From the NCBI RefSeq assembly GCF_040183065.1, contig NC_091125.1, positions 128,860,121 to 128,924,120 of the forward strand: 64,000 nt of DNA, given 5' to 3'. A program made the position numbers and the translations under genes. Positions within the stretch are counted from its first letter, which is position 1. Each line of letters opens with the position of its first letter. The DNA comes from Periplaneta americana (lineage: Eukaryota > Arthropoda > Insecta > Blattodea > Blattidae). Positions 11,626 through 21,756 of the stretch are shown in pieces. Under the pieces are notes generated by a model that ran no database searches, was not told the DNA's origin, and saw nothing but the letters and a program-made list of their open reading frames with translations.

Positions 11626-13348
11626 CTCTCACCTGTATAGACAATCGGCAATAATGGCAGTAGGAATGTCAGTTCTACAAGCTTACCATCTCTGCCCTTA
11701 AGAAAATACCCCTAGTACTGATTTCTGTTGGAGACTGAGTAAACCCCAGGACCATATTGCGGCCGGAAGGTTTAGATCAGGCCTGCACAAGGTTTGCGCT
11801 CTCCGAGCCGGCTCACAGCTCATGAGCGGAATGCAGGTATTAGCTGCGCTCTGTATAAGGGTGGACTGGAAGAAGGGGTGATCTCGTACAAAATATACAC
11901 AAAAGGAAGTACTATTACGAGTGCTTATGAAATGAATTCCCGTTCAGTGTTTGCAAAACTATCTTGGACTATTATTAATTAATGAAGAAGTATTTATTTT
12001 ACAGAAGTTATAGAAATTCTATAGCTACTTAAATGTACAATATCATTTTGTTATATTTTTATTTATCAGTACATCAAAACGAGGTTTTATGCTGTTGGCA
12101 GCTGAAAGGAACAGTAGCCTACTGATCATGAAACATCAGTTACAGATGTTCGATGTCTGCCTTTATTAAAGTTGATTATAGAAAATAATTGCTCACAAAT
12201 ATAAATGTTGAGCCAAACATAGCAATCATTTTCACAGCCAGCCTGTGTAGTCGTGGATATTATTGCTAATGTTTAGTCTTGTAAAACTCAACAAGGCTAG
12301 TAGAATTATTCAAACGATCTTTAGCCCTTAGGTCACAGTGAAAATCAATAAGTTCGAGCTGTAAATCGTTAAATGGTAAATGTCATGTTCCGTCTTTTAA
12401 ATTCCTCCATACTGTACTGTAGCAGTAGGTAAGCAACGTGAAACAGTTACTGAGAATAGGCCTACACACTGCACTCCACTAGATAACTGAGTGGTCGTTT
12501 CCCTCTCCTCTACCTACAGCAAGTCTATGCCATTCTGACGTATCTTCCTCTCCATTTCGGCGAGCGGTAAACAAATCGAACCCGCGACCTTCCGTCTTTG
12601 TACAGTGTTACGCCTTACCGAGTGCCTCCCGATCGAATACAATTCTTAAAATTTTGAGTGGTGTGGGGACGATTTGTATAGAATTCTTACTTCAAACAAC
12701 TCCATAAGAAAAAGCCAAGTGCCTGTAAATCTGGAGAGTGAGAGAATTAAACTTGTAGGTCTCTGAAACGAGATAAGGCATGGCGGGTACTTTGCCTACC
12801 ACCCCACCTACGGGTGACACGCCAGACTGTATATAGATGTCTTTGTTTCAACAGCTTTGCTCGTGATGCACTAATGGAGAGGGATCTACGTCGTACAGCC
12901 ATGATTGATGGAGCAATGGTGGAATGTCGCCAGGAAAAGTTGCAGTGGCGTACGAAAGTGTCACCAAACGCTTTCCTTGTCTAGCACAAATTCTGAGAAT
13001 TGAACCCAGATTCCCCGCGTAGTAAGTAGAGGCACTGGGTGTTGGCTAATAGTGTGTAATTTCCTGAATCAATATTTTCCTTAAAAATGCTTGTATGGCA
13101 TACTTCCAACATTTGTTGGATCAACTTCACATGTCAAATAAGACTACCACACGCTCTGTACAGCATAGTTTGTTCTGGTGTACCGCCTAGTAAAATATGG
13201 GAATGTTCCACATTTAGTTTGCGTAGTAGTTTCTGCTATATTTTATACATGTATTTCTAAGTTCCTTTAGTTGAAATCTCAGTTAAAAATCAGTAACTCC
13301 GTTGTTTTAGCAATACTGTATTCCAATAGAAGTTCACTTAATATATTC
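11626..13348. other. Unassigned stretch with one SINE-like fragment
   Basis: 12545-12625 read on the minus strand gives a tRNA-like piece (GGTAAGGCG ... CGCGGGTTCGATTTG). Elsewhere no gene or element is supported. Confidence 0.4.
12545..12625 (-). mobile_element. tRNA-headed SINE fragment
   Basis: Minus strand contains an A-box-like GGTAAGGCGTAACACTG and the B box GCGGGTTCGATT. A downstream body is not recognised, so this may be a head-only remnant. Confidence 0.45.
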
Positions 13349-13375
13349 ATATTCTTATAAATGAACTGAATATAT

Positions 13376-13951
13376 CTGCAGTGTCTGGTAAACGTGACAT
13401 AATCAGTTTCCACAAACCTTTTTTGATAATTTATTGAGAACTTATGGAACATCTGCTCGCTTGGAAAAAAAGACATAAGTATTTCTTCGGATTACGTATT
13501 ATATGACTTTCTTGTGTTAAATTCTATCGTACCTGGTTTACATGTTTCGACCTTTTATGGGTCATCCTCGGAACTGGTCGTTGTTGGTCTTGGCGCCTCT
13601 TGTTTTGTGTCTTGTGAGAGTGTGTTCGTGTGGTGTAATGTAGAGTCAAGGAAACAAAACAAGAGGCGCCAAGACCAACAACGACCAGTTCTGAGGAAGT
13701 GAGGATGACCCATAAAAGGTCGAAACATGTAAACCAGGTACAAAAGAATTTAACACAAGAAAGTCATATAATACATATTCCGAAGTGATACAGTGTTAAA
13801 AGTTGTGTAATCAAGATGTATAAGTATTTCTCCCATTACAATAATTCATACAGAAAAAAATCAAATCGACATAAACCAGTGTAAGTTGTCAATAAATTAT
13901 CAAAAAAGGTTTGTGGAAACTGACTTAAGTCACTTTTCCCAGGCACTGCAG
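13376..13951. mobile_element. Palindromic MITE P copy 1, interrupted
   Basis: Ends CTGCAGTG ... CACTGCAG with very long arms (cagtttccacaaacc, ttttttgataatttattga and their complements). Without the nested insertion at 13487-13819 the element is 231 bp, matching the intact 232-bp copy at 42015-42246. A third copy is at 45904-46131. It is flanked by 25-bp direct repeats (13349-13373 and 13957-13981, one mismatch). Confidence 0.88.
13475..13831. mobile_element. Hairpin retroelement copy 1 with hammerhead-like cores
   Basis: An insertion of 333 bp (13487-13819) flanked by ATAAGTATTTCT (13475-13486 and 13820-13831). It is a long hairpin. The outer stem pairs 'attatatgactttcttgtg' through 'acctggtttacatgtttcga' with its complement near 13719-13780, and the inner stem pairs 'ggtcgttgttggtcttggcg' with its complement. 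The 3' end 'gttgtgtaatcaagatgta' matches the copy at 60376-60710. In the left arm, read on the minus strand, CCGAGGA-T-GACC-loop-GGTC-GAAACATGTA resembles a hammerhead core. The right arm plus strand has CTGAGGA with a 7-nt duplication before GACC. The two short open frames here are the two strands of the hairpin, not genes. Confidence 0.75.
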
Positions 13952-14037
13952 ATATTATATTCTTATAAATTAACTGAATATTGTGCATTAGGCCCACATG
14001 ACTTATGTAGTCATCACATAATTATGTACTATAATTA

Positions 14038-14116
14038 GAGAAAAATTCGTTTCGCCACTGGGGCGCCGAGCTGAGGGGCCTGGGGTTCGATCCCCAGTGC
14101 CGAAACGTTTTTCTCC
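14038..14116 (+). mobile_element. tRNA-like hairpin
   Basis: GAGAAAAATTCGTTTCG-CCACTGGGG pairs with CCCCAGTG-CCGAAACG-TTTTTCTC around a short loop that contains GGGTTCGATCC, a B-box match. The A-box side is truncated. It could be a collapsed tRNA-headed SINE. No body or target duplication is visible. Confidence 0.5.
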
Positions 14117-14397
14117 AATAGTAGTATAATAGAGTTCTGAAGTTTATCATTGACTGAGCTCCCTAGTAGGTGCCTGTTTAATACCCAGAGTTTGAGTCCA
14201 GACACTGGTGCCACTATATGCAGGCCTACGCAGTGCTGTAGTTGGAAACAAATTTTAGGGGTACTGTTGAAATCTCCTTGGTCAGCCTAGACTCTGTATG
14301 GACTTGTTCTGCACTTCTTTTCCAAGGTTACGTCTTCGTCATGCAGTCGGCTCTGCAGACCTCCTTCCAGATCGCAGTCACAATTGCATATGAGGCA

Positions 14398-14670
14398 AGA
14401 AATTGTATGAAGCGTGCATTTCCATAACGTTGTAAGTGCCGAAACCGGGAAAATCTATTTTTTCACACATATCAGTTGTAGGTGCCTTTTTTGACAATAT
14501 TACGAATGGTTATAAAGAAAATGCTGCTCCAAGTAATAAAGTAGCACACTTTCAGGTTGTGCAAGTCACTACATTGGATGTACTGTATAGCACTATTTTT
14601 TGTTCGCACTATAAACTTTACAAATTGGCATTTACAACGTTCTGGAAATGCACGCTTCATATTTCTTCAA
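14398..14670. mobile_element. MITE with ATGAAGCGTGCATTTCC arms
   Basis: Left arm 14407-14440 and right arm 14627-14660 are inverted copies (atgaagcgtgcatttcc, then acgttgta-tgcc) with few mismatches. 'aagaaat' lies just outside both arms. About 250-270 bp, non-coding. The open frames across it are palindrome shadows. Confidence 0.7.
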
Positions 14671-14747
14671 TTAAAACCCTTCTCTCATTATTTGCTTATC
14701 TTCCAGTCTCCCGAAATTTACGTACTAATTTACGGATTGAATAATTT

Positions 14748-14872
14748 CAAGGAAAAATTGTTCCGGGGCCGGGTATCGATCCCGGGACCCTTCGCTTAGC
14801 GCACGAATGCTCTCCCGACTGAGCTACCCCAGGAACTATACACGACACCGTCACAATTTTTCCCTTATATCC
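14748..14872 (-). mobile_element. tRNA-headed SINE or tRNA pseudogene (minus)
   Basis: On the minus strand, CCTGGGGTAGCTCAGTCGGG begins a near-complete cloverleaf. The D arm is GCTC/GAGC, the anticodon stem TTCGT/GCGAA has a 7-nt loop GCGCTAA, the T arm is CCGGG/CCCGG, and the acceptor 3' side is CCCCGGA. Position 33 is C rather than the usual T, so a working tRNA is unlikely. The sequence continues 'acaatttttccttgaaatta' as in SINE bodies. AAGGAAAAATTGT outside one end is mirrored by ACAATTTTTCCCTT outside the other. Confidence 0.7.
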
Positions 14873-15134
14873 ACACAACTCCAATGGGCTGACAAGACGC
14901 CAGAACCCAACTTTGAGTGCACACAAATACTGTGTGACTTATATTGTGGCTTTCTGTTAACGTACCTCCAATAACGAATATATTATGCAAATTTGCATAA
15001 TTTACGGATTGTTTCACAAGTTCGAATCTTCACACCACGAAATCTTTCTGCAAAATCTTCGAACTTGAAAAGTGGACTCTGCATGTGTGTAAGAGTCGTA
15101 CATGAACATACAGTGTTCTAAAGTAAACTTGAAC

Positions 15135-15545
15135 TCATCTATATTAATTATACATTTTTGCTTTCTTTTCGACATAAAAATTATTTTATATGAAATGTTT
15201 CATAGCGTATTTTGGAAAATCCATTGATTTAATTCCCAATATGCTCAGTCAATTTAAGAGAGCAGTGTTTATGATAAATGATTTAAAGAATTTTAGTTTT
15301 GTCTTTTAAATGTCCAGAAATTTGATCTGAACAAATGTACAGCAACTTTTTGTTCTACAAGGGAATTTTACAGTGCTATATTTGTTCGAATCAAATTTCT
15401 GCACATTTAAAGGACTAAACTAAAATTCCTTCATGGAAATTAAATCAATGGCTTTTCCAAAACACGCTGTGGAATGTTTCATATAACACAATTTTTATCT
15501 CGCAAAGGAAGTAAAAACGAGCAAAATTGTATTGAACTTTTTTGT
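15135..15545. mobile_element. Foldback element F copy 1
   Basis: Two arms of about 190 bp (15140-15340 and 15370-15540) are imperfect inverted copies. Shared pieces include 'atgaaatgtttcatagcgta'-like, 'ccattgatttaatt' and 'aaatgtgcagaaatttgat'. A diverged half copy is at 30440-31600, where a LINE interrupts it. No coding potential. Confidence 0.75.
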
Positions 15546-15612
15546 TTGAAATATCTCAAAGAATAGCCCCCTGAAATTAATTACATTACTTACAGTTCAC
15601 ACTGTATATACA

Positions 15613-15919
15613 TGTAAAAAAGGTAAAAAGGTAAAGGTATCCCCGTAACATGCCATGAAGGCATTTGGGGGGCATGAAGGTAGAGCCCCATGCTTTCCAC
15701 GACCTCGGCACTAGAATGAGGTGGTGTGGTCAGCACCACGCTCTGACCGCCTTTCACCCCCGGGAAAGACCCGGTACTCAATTTTATAGGAGGCTGAGTG
15801 AACCTCGGGGCCGTTCTGAAAGTTTGGCAACGAGAAAAAATCCTGTCACCACCTGGGATCGAACCCCGGACCTTCCAGTCCGTAGCCAGCTGCTCTACCA
15901 ACTGAGCTACCCGGCCGCC
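15613..15919 (-). mobile_element. SINE C copy 2 (minus)
   Basis: Full tRNA-like head on the minus strand: GGCGGCCGGGTAGCTCAGTT through GGTAGAGC (A box) and GGGGTTCGATCCC (B box). It is followed by the same body as 11181-11460 and the end 'cctttacctttttacctttt'. This copy is the better reference for the family. Any target duplication (TACAT on both sides) is short and uncertain. Confidence 0.9.
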
Positions 15920-16436
15920 GTACATTTTCAAATAACGGAAGAAAATAATACATGTACAGAAATAACATCAATAATATGATAAAGACCTGAATTTTTGCAA
16001 GACGCGAAAATGTATAATATTTACATTAAAATTTGTCAGTACATTCTCGGAATAAACATTAATATACTCGTATGTACAAACTGATTGATATTTATTTTTA
16101 AAATACAGTTCAGAATTGCATAAAAGTGAATTAACAGAAGGAATAGTAATACTATACTTATAAAAGCATCTCATATGATTCACGTACGACCATATCAAAA
16201 TATATTAATTTCTAGTGATTTTCCGAGCAACTGACATTTCGCAATAATGGTCGCATTTTAATTACTGGTATCAGAAAGTGTCCACTATTGGAAAGTTTCA
16301 CTGTGCTTGATTTTTACGTAAATTTGGCACACCTTCTGTTTTCTATTTATATAATTTGAGCGCACTGGTAGTTACGTCTTGTGATGTGGAAAGACCATTG
16401 TCACTAGACTATATAAAACGTTCTTCAGTGACAAAT
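15920..16436. other. Unassigned stretch
   Basis: AT-rich with no supported gene or repeat. Confidence 0.4.
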
Positions 16437-16671
16437 GAGTAACTTAATATCAAAGACGGACATCTGTCGTCTCCATAGTTTTAATCTAGAGGCATTTTTT
16501 TAATTCACAGTGTTCTTTGTAATATTTAACACAATTTATTTTATAAATATAGTGTTAAAGTTTGCATATGGTTTCACTATAACTGTAAAGAACATGAAAA
16601 ATTGTATAAAAAACCACAGCTATCTAAATTTCGATTGAGATCAGATGTCCGTCTTTGATATTAAGCTACTC
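16437..16671. mobile_element. MITE with 30-bp inverted repeats
   Basis: GAGTAACTTAATATCAAAGA... (16437-16466) is mirrored at 16642-16671 with one mismatch. 235 bp, non-coding. Nearest flanks are AT-rich, so a target duplication cannot be called. Confidence 0.8.
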
Positions 16672-18107
16672 AAATAATGAAATTTCACAATGACAAAAGT
16701 CAAAACGACTTTCATTGTATACTCCAACAGCAGACAATGAGGTAAATTCACTGATGACATGGTCGTTATCATCATCATCTTCAGCTTCACAAATTGGTGG
16801 GCCCTTTGACTATTTCCAGTCCCATTCAAGTGAGGAATATGCATCACCATTAGATTTTTATAAGCGACAGATATTCCTGGTCAAGTTGTCAGCACAGCAC
16901 AATGTCGCCACTTAAGACAACACAGCACAAACACAAGATAAAAAACACGTAACTTATCGAATTCCTATGGAAGGATGACATCTCCACTTCCCTCCCAAAG
17001 TCTAACTCATATCCCCTACATTTACAGGTAGTGATGTTACTCCGTGAGTCATGACAAAATACATCTATGGTAACTCATCATCCATATAAGCGACTTGGAT
17101 TAGGTCATAGGCTTTTCCAATTCTGTACCATAGGGAAATTTGTTGTAGACAGTGATAACTGATAATTCAGGACTGTCACTTTTTTATATCAGCACGTGCG
17201 AATTCAAGTTTTATGTCATCATAAGAGCGGTTTGTCAGCTATTTGTAAACAAAATTTGAGACTGATGTATTTTTCAATTCAGTTTTTGATGTGAAAAACT
17301 GGAGTGATATTTTGTTATGTATTTTAAAAATTCAAAAGTATTTCGAATTTACAAGTTAAATGACATTTTATATCAGCTTTTTTCCATATGAATCGAATTT
17401 CTAATTTTTAATCTCTTCTGTTTTTCTTTTTTTCTTTTTCTTTTCTTTTTTTTTTTTTTTTTTCAATTTTAATTATTTTCATCGGGTGAATGTATCTAGG
17501 GACAGTGTGCCTGGTACACGTTAATAAGTATAACAATGTTCCTAAGTGTAACATTAAGTCATGGACTAATATTTTGTTCAGATTGCCAACATAGGGCTAC
17601 TTAGGAGTGTAATACCAAAAAGTAACAATTCAAATAAAGAAAATTGTTGAAGCTGTTCTAAAGACATTGATTGTAAAAATTTAAAACATGAACTAAAAGG
17701 GTAAAAAGACACTAGAAGTTCTCTAGAATATTGCTTATCGTAACTATAAAAATGTTTAACGAATCTGGGAAGAAAAATTAAATTAGGAACAGAAATACGA
17801 TCAAAAATATAATCTGCGAGAATTATTTGTTCTTTCTTTATGATCAAAATTACGTAACTTTTAGTTTACCTTCAGTTGATATTATTCTTAAATTATTTAT
17901 GCGCAAATAGTTAAAATTACTTGTTTTTGAGCAGACAATATTCATATTCATTATTAAATTTTCTTCCGCAAAAAATTCTCTAACTTGGGGGGGGGGCAGT
18001 GATTATTTTAGGTCGTTTTTCCCTAAAAGGGAGACTAGAGTTACCAGTAATGTAACATAGCTTGTTTTCAATGTTTTAATGAATTGTATTTCAACTTGGG
18101 TAATAAC

Positions 18108-18109
<2 letters not shown>
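16672..18109. other. Unassigned stretch
   Basis: Contains a T-rich tract at 17415-17463 and a G9 run at 17989-17997. The open frame 17578-17847 on the minus strand shows no domain. No gene supported. Confidence 0.4.
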
Positions 18110-18148
<39 letters not shown>

Positions 18149-18166
18149 CATAATCATCATCATCAT
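18110..18166. repeat. (AAT)n/(ATC)n microsatellite
   Basis: AAT run changing into ATC units at the right side. Confidence 0.9.
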
Positions 18167-19115
18167 CTACCTAGCATATGAGTTTGATAAATAAACCATG
18201 TTTTGCTGTGATTTCATTAAAGTTAAAATAACTAAAATAACAGTAGGCCTATGACGTGTAGCTCGTGTTTTTAAAGTAAGAAGATGTTGACCTGTAGAAG
18301 AAAGCGACTAGTGTTTAAGTTCACCTAAATATGAATGAGAATATGGGATACATCAATTTTTCGTCTTTAAGCCAAATATATTTTTAACAGTTTAAAATTG
18401 GACTAAAGTAGCTCAGATGCACTTAAAATCCCCAAAGGAAAAATATTTGCTCTGGAGTACAGAGGAATTAGCACCTCTTTCTGAATTCGTCAATGAATAG
18501 AGTACTCAAGCTTACCAGTAGTTTCACATTCTGTAAGTATTCCCCACTTCCTACACATTCTCATGGTTGTAAATATAGCTAGTTAACATTTCCTTTACAT
18601 TGCAAAATAAAATTTAATTTACATTTTGTTCAATTCACTTTGAGCCTAGGTAAATTTAATTATTCTAAGGCACGACATAATTATCCTATCCATAGAAACA
18701 ACCTCCCTTTCTGTCTGGAAATACTAGGTATATACATAATGTAAAAATAACAAAATGTGGGTGAAGGGTTAACAAAGAAATGTCTTGAGGTTTAGCTAAA
18801 AAAATATATAAAAAGGCAATAAAAAAGAAACATGTCTATCTATATACAACACTTTCATCTAGTTGATCACTCCAACTTTTCATATAACAGCCAATGCTTC
18901 CATCCTATCATAATAATACAACTGCACATTTATAGTGCATATCTCGTTGTTATTATTATTATTATTTTTTTTGCATATAGGCATATCCATGCATGATGTA
19001 ATGTTTGGTGTTTTGCATACACATTCGGGCTCTAATGAATGTAATGATGATACTACTTATTTCTTTATAAATTGGTTAATTGCTTAATTAAAATGTCAAA
19101 GAAGATCAAACTCAC
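18167..19115. other. Unassigned stretch, probably Skywalker-like intron
   Basis: Downstream of the minus-strand TBC exon. I searched by eye for the next TBC exon and did not find one. Confidence 0.4.
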
Positions 19116-19509
19116 CAGTCGTGCCGAATATTTGGTTGACCATGTCCCAGTAAAAGCCTTCAAGGATGGACTTGTCATGTGCATGTTGCTGACAGAGAGT
19201 TGGCCACAGCTGCGAACGGATGGTGCTGTTTATTGGCCACGCATTGTCTCTGATAATTTGCTTAACTTCACGTTTCCTTCCTGATTGTATGAGGCCATGA
19301 ATTTCGTTGTATGTCTTAAGAGCAGGCTTTTTGGTGGGACTATCCGTAAGGATAGGAACACTACTTGTGTCGACATGAGGTGGGAAGACCTCGTAGATAT
19401 CCGATTCCTCTTCCAGAACTGACAGCATATTGGGCATCACTTCCTTGGTGGTAAAACGAGCATTATTTTTGTCGTAACAGTAAGTTACGTCTGATCCTGC
19501 AGCATCCTT
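19116..19509 (-). CDS. sky: Skywalker/TBC1D24-type TBC-domain protein, one exon
   Basis: The exon encodes 131 residues plus one base. It starts after an acceptor ending 'gttacaggtag' (first codon AAG at 19509-19507) and ends at the donor ACTG|GTGAGT (19116). The translated segment has an upstream acidic linker (VLEEESDIYEVFPP), then the beginning of a TBC Rab-GAP fold: REVKQIIRDNAWPIN, RSQLWPTLC, GFYWDMVNQIFGTT. In flies Skywalker is a Rab35 GAP acting on synaptic vesicle recycling through endosomes, and TBC1D24 is the vertebrate relative with a carboxy-terminal TLDc domain. The catalytic core and TLDc must lie on other exons, not found here. The intact frame and good splice sites argue for a live gene rather than a relic. 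Family assignment is from memory of conserved residues. Confidence 0.8.
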
Positions 19510-19718
19510 CTACCTGTAACAGTATAAAACACATACAATGTAAATAAAGTAATGTTAAACAATAGTAATAGAAACGATGAGTCAGTCTTTGAATAGGACA
19601 GCCAGTCACCGTAAGAAAATTAATTACGACGATTATAACGCTGATTACTCAGCACAGAAACAAATGAAATACAACTTCAAAATCATGTCATTGTATTCTC
19701 TATTTTTATGTCTTTGTG

Positions 19719-20464
19719 CCTTAAATCAGGGGTTCCCAACCGGTGTGTCGCGCAATCCCATGGAGTACGTCGCGAAATTTTGGAACTGAAAAAGAAATGT
19801 TACGCCATCCAGAAAGTCTCTTTACAACGCATTTTTTTTTATTTACAACGAAATATTTGATATGGTACATTTTATTTGAGACAGACTTTACCAATGAAAC
19901 GTGAACACTTGCAACAATGTTCAGTTTAATTTTTCTGCCTGGCTATAATTCTAATGAAAATGAACATCTGAAACATCTCTACAATGTTAAGCGCTTTTTT
20001 GTTTTTCTTTTTTTCGATTGCGTGTTAACATCGACCTATCTACAACACTGGATGTCCGACACAACATAGAAGATGTTTTCAGCGCTTTTTTCTGACGGAA
20101 CGCGCTGGAACGACGTTCGGGCACATTTGTGTTGCATTTTTCATAATGGAATTGAAATATGTGTGATTAACTATGTTTTAATATAATTTTTCTTTTAATT
20201 TCGCTTAGACTTTCAAAGTCTTAGTTAGACGAAAAGGAAGTTAGAAACGATAAACTTCTCGTGCAGTGAACAGTAATCATCTCCCCGTCCGCTATAAAGT
20301 ATTCTACACAGAGTTCCACCACCTTCTTCTCCAGAAGAAAAGCACTGGTTGTTATTACTGTATTATATTATTATTAATAAAAACAAATAAGTGTGTCGCG
20401 ATATCATGGGCGTTCAGTAAAGTGTGTCGTCAGTCAAAAAAGGTTGGGAACCACTGCCTTAAAT
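19719..20464. mobile_element. Non-autonomous hAT element with perfect 8-bp duplication
   Basis: CAGGGGTTCCCAACC at 19727 and GGTTGGGAACCACTG ending at 20456 are the terminal repeats. CCTTAAAT is duplicated exactly at 19719-19726 and 20457-20464. The 730-bp inside has no transposase frame. An 8-bp duplication plus CAGNGG ends are standard hAT features. The exact duplication implies a fairly recent insertion. It lies about 0.2 kb upstream of the TBC exon on the gene's strand, likely intronic. Confidence 0.93.
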
Positions 20465-20639
20465 TATGGTCCACGGATCATTATTGATCTTTAGAATGTG
20501 GTGTGTGTGAGAAAGTAAAATTATTTAGAAACAATATTTCGTAAAAAGTCTGCGAATAAAATTTGAAGCGGTAATTTTGTTTTCTTCACTCTCAGAAAAA
20601 AAAGTGAAGGGAGACAATAACAGCAAATATTTCGCAGCA

Positions 20640-20860
20640 GTGAATGATCCTCCCAGTCGTTATAGTGGGTTTTCGTGACCGGATTTAGCCAACTATCGTA
20701 GCTTCCCAAGTGCATTACGATGCTGTGTGGGCACCGGTCCCATACATTGGCCGAAATTTCATGAGAAAAGTGCTTCCCCCACGAGGACTCGAACCAGCGT
20801 GTATTCCGTAACGCGACTCATTGCGTTAGAACACAACGCAAAGGCGCGGGATCCGTAAAA
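20640..20860 (-). mobile_element. tRNA-headed SINE fragment (minus)
   Basis: On the minus strand, a tRNA-like head (GAGTCGCGTTACGGAATACA, B box TGGTTCGAGTCC) is followed by a body including 'gggggaagcacttttctcat' and 'ccaatgtatgggaccggtgc'. The A box is decayed. Confidence 0.6.
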
Positions 20861-21339
20861 TATTACCATGCCAACTAAAACGTCATGACTTCTATTATGA
20901 CGGCATAACTTGTGCTAAAAATTACTATTATGAAACTATTTTCCGTGCAACAATATTTGATACACCATTGTTGCCATATCAACCCCTTTCTTCGTAGACC
21001 ATGGAAATCAAACTATCAAACAATTGGGTGTTATTTCTTTATTAATTATTAGTTATTTTATAATGCTGTCGTACAAAAAAATTGCGTATGAAACACGTCT
21101 ATAATGTTATACAGTTATTGCACTCGTCAAAATGAGGAAACTCGCTCTTCACTAGTTTCCTAAATATTGACTCATGCAACAAAGTATAACATTATAAATT
21201 TGTTTCATTATATTATTATGATACTGTATTCATATAGACACACTAGAGGTTTGACAAAATTTTATAAAAGCCAAATGTTTTCAAGTACTGTAGCTCTGGT
21301 ACCGTGTTTTAATATGCTATCTACAAAAGTTCATACTGT
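20861..21339. other. Unassigned stretch
   Basis: No gene or repeat recognised. Confidence 0.35.
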
Positions 21340-21560
21340 GCTGGTCCATGGATCAAACCCGGCCGAAGGCGCTGGATTTTTAAAGTGCAATAAAATTCTT
21401 CCGCAAAGAGGGAAGTAAAGCTGTGTTCCGTGTCGTAGATTTAAGACGTGCGAACAAACTCTGTCCTTGACAGAGAGCTCCAGACAAAATTTGTCTACCA
21501 TTTCGCGTTCAAGCAAATTTATACGCTGAATAATCTTTACAGTTAAAAGCGTCGTTAAAT
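21340..21560 (+). mobile_element. SINE body fragment
   Basis: Shares with the nested SINE at 39845-40130 a segment running from 'tttttaa(a/g)g(t/a)gcaataaaattctt' to 'gctccagacaaaatttgtct', and ends 'ttaaaagcgtcgttaaataa'. The head (ggatcaaacccgg) is decayed. Confidence 0.55.
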
Positions 21561-21756
21561 AATATACACTACCCTCTACTACTAAGAAACTACCTGTGTA
21601 GGTCTATACCATCAAAAATAAAGATGTTTATCATAGACCTACGTAAGCATTTCGTTAACAAACATCAGCTCTATGAAACAAATTTACTTTGTTCTTCTAA
21701 TATTTCTAATTACACAAAGGTCGTTCAAAAATTAGTGTCAACACTGCTACTCGGGT

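Noticed and set aside
13514-13743. Two 62-residue frames on opposite strands.
   Set aside because: They are the two strands of the hairpin element and translate to similar sequences because of the palindrome.
14760-14835. A functional minus-strand tRNA gene.
   Set aside because: The cloverleaf is good, but position 33 is C, the acceptor has mismatches, and a SINE-like body follows.
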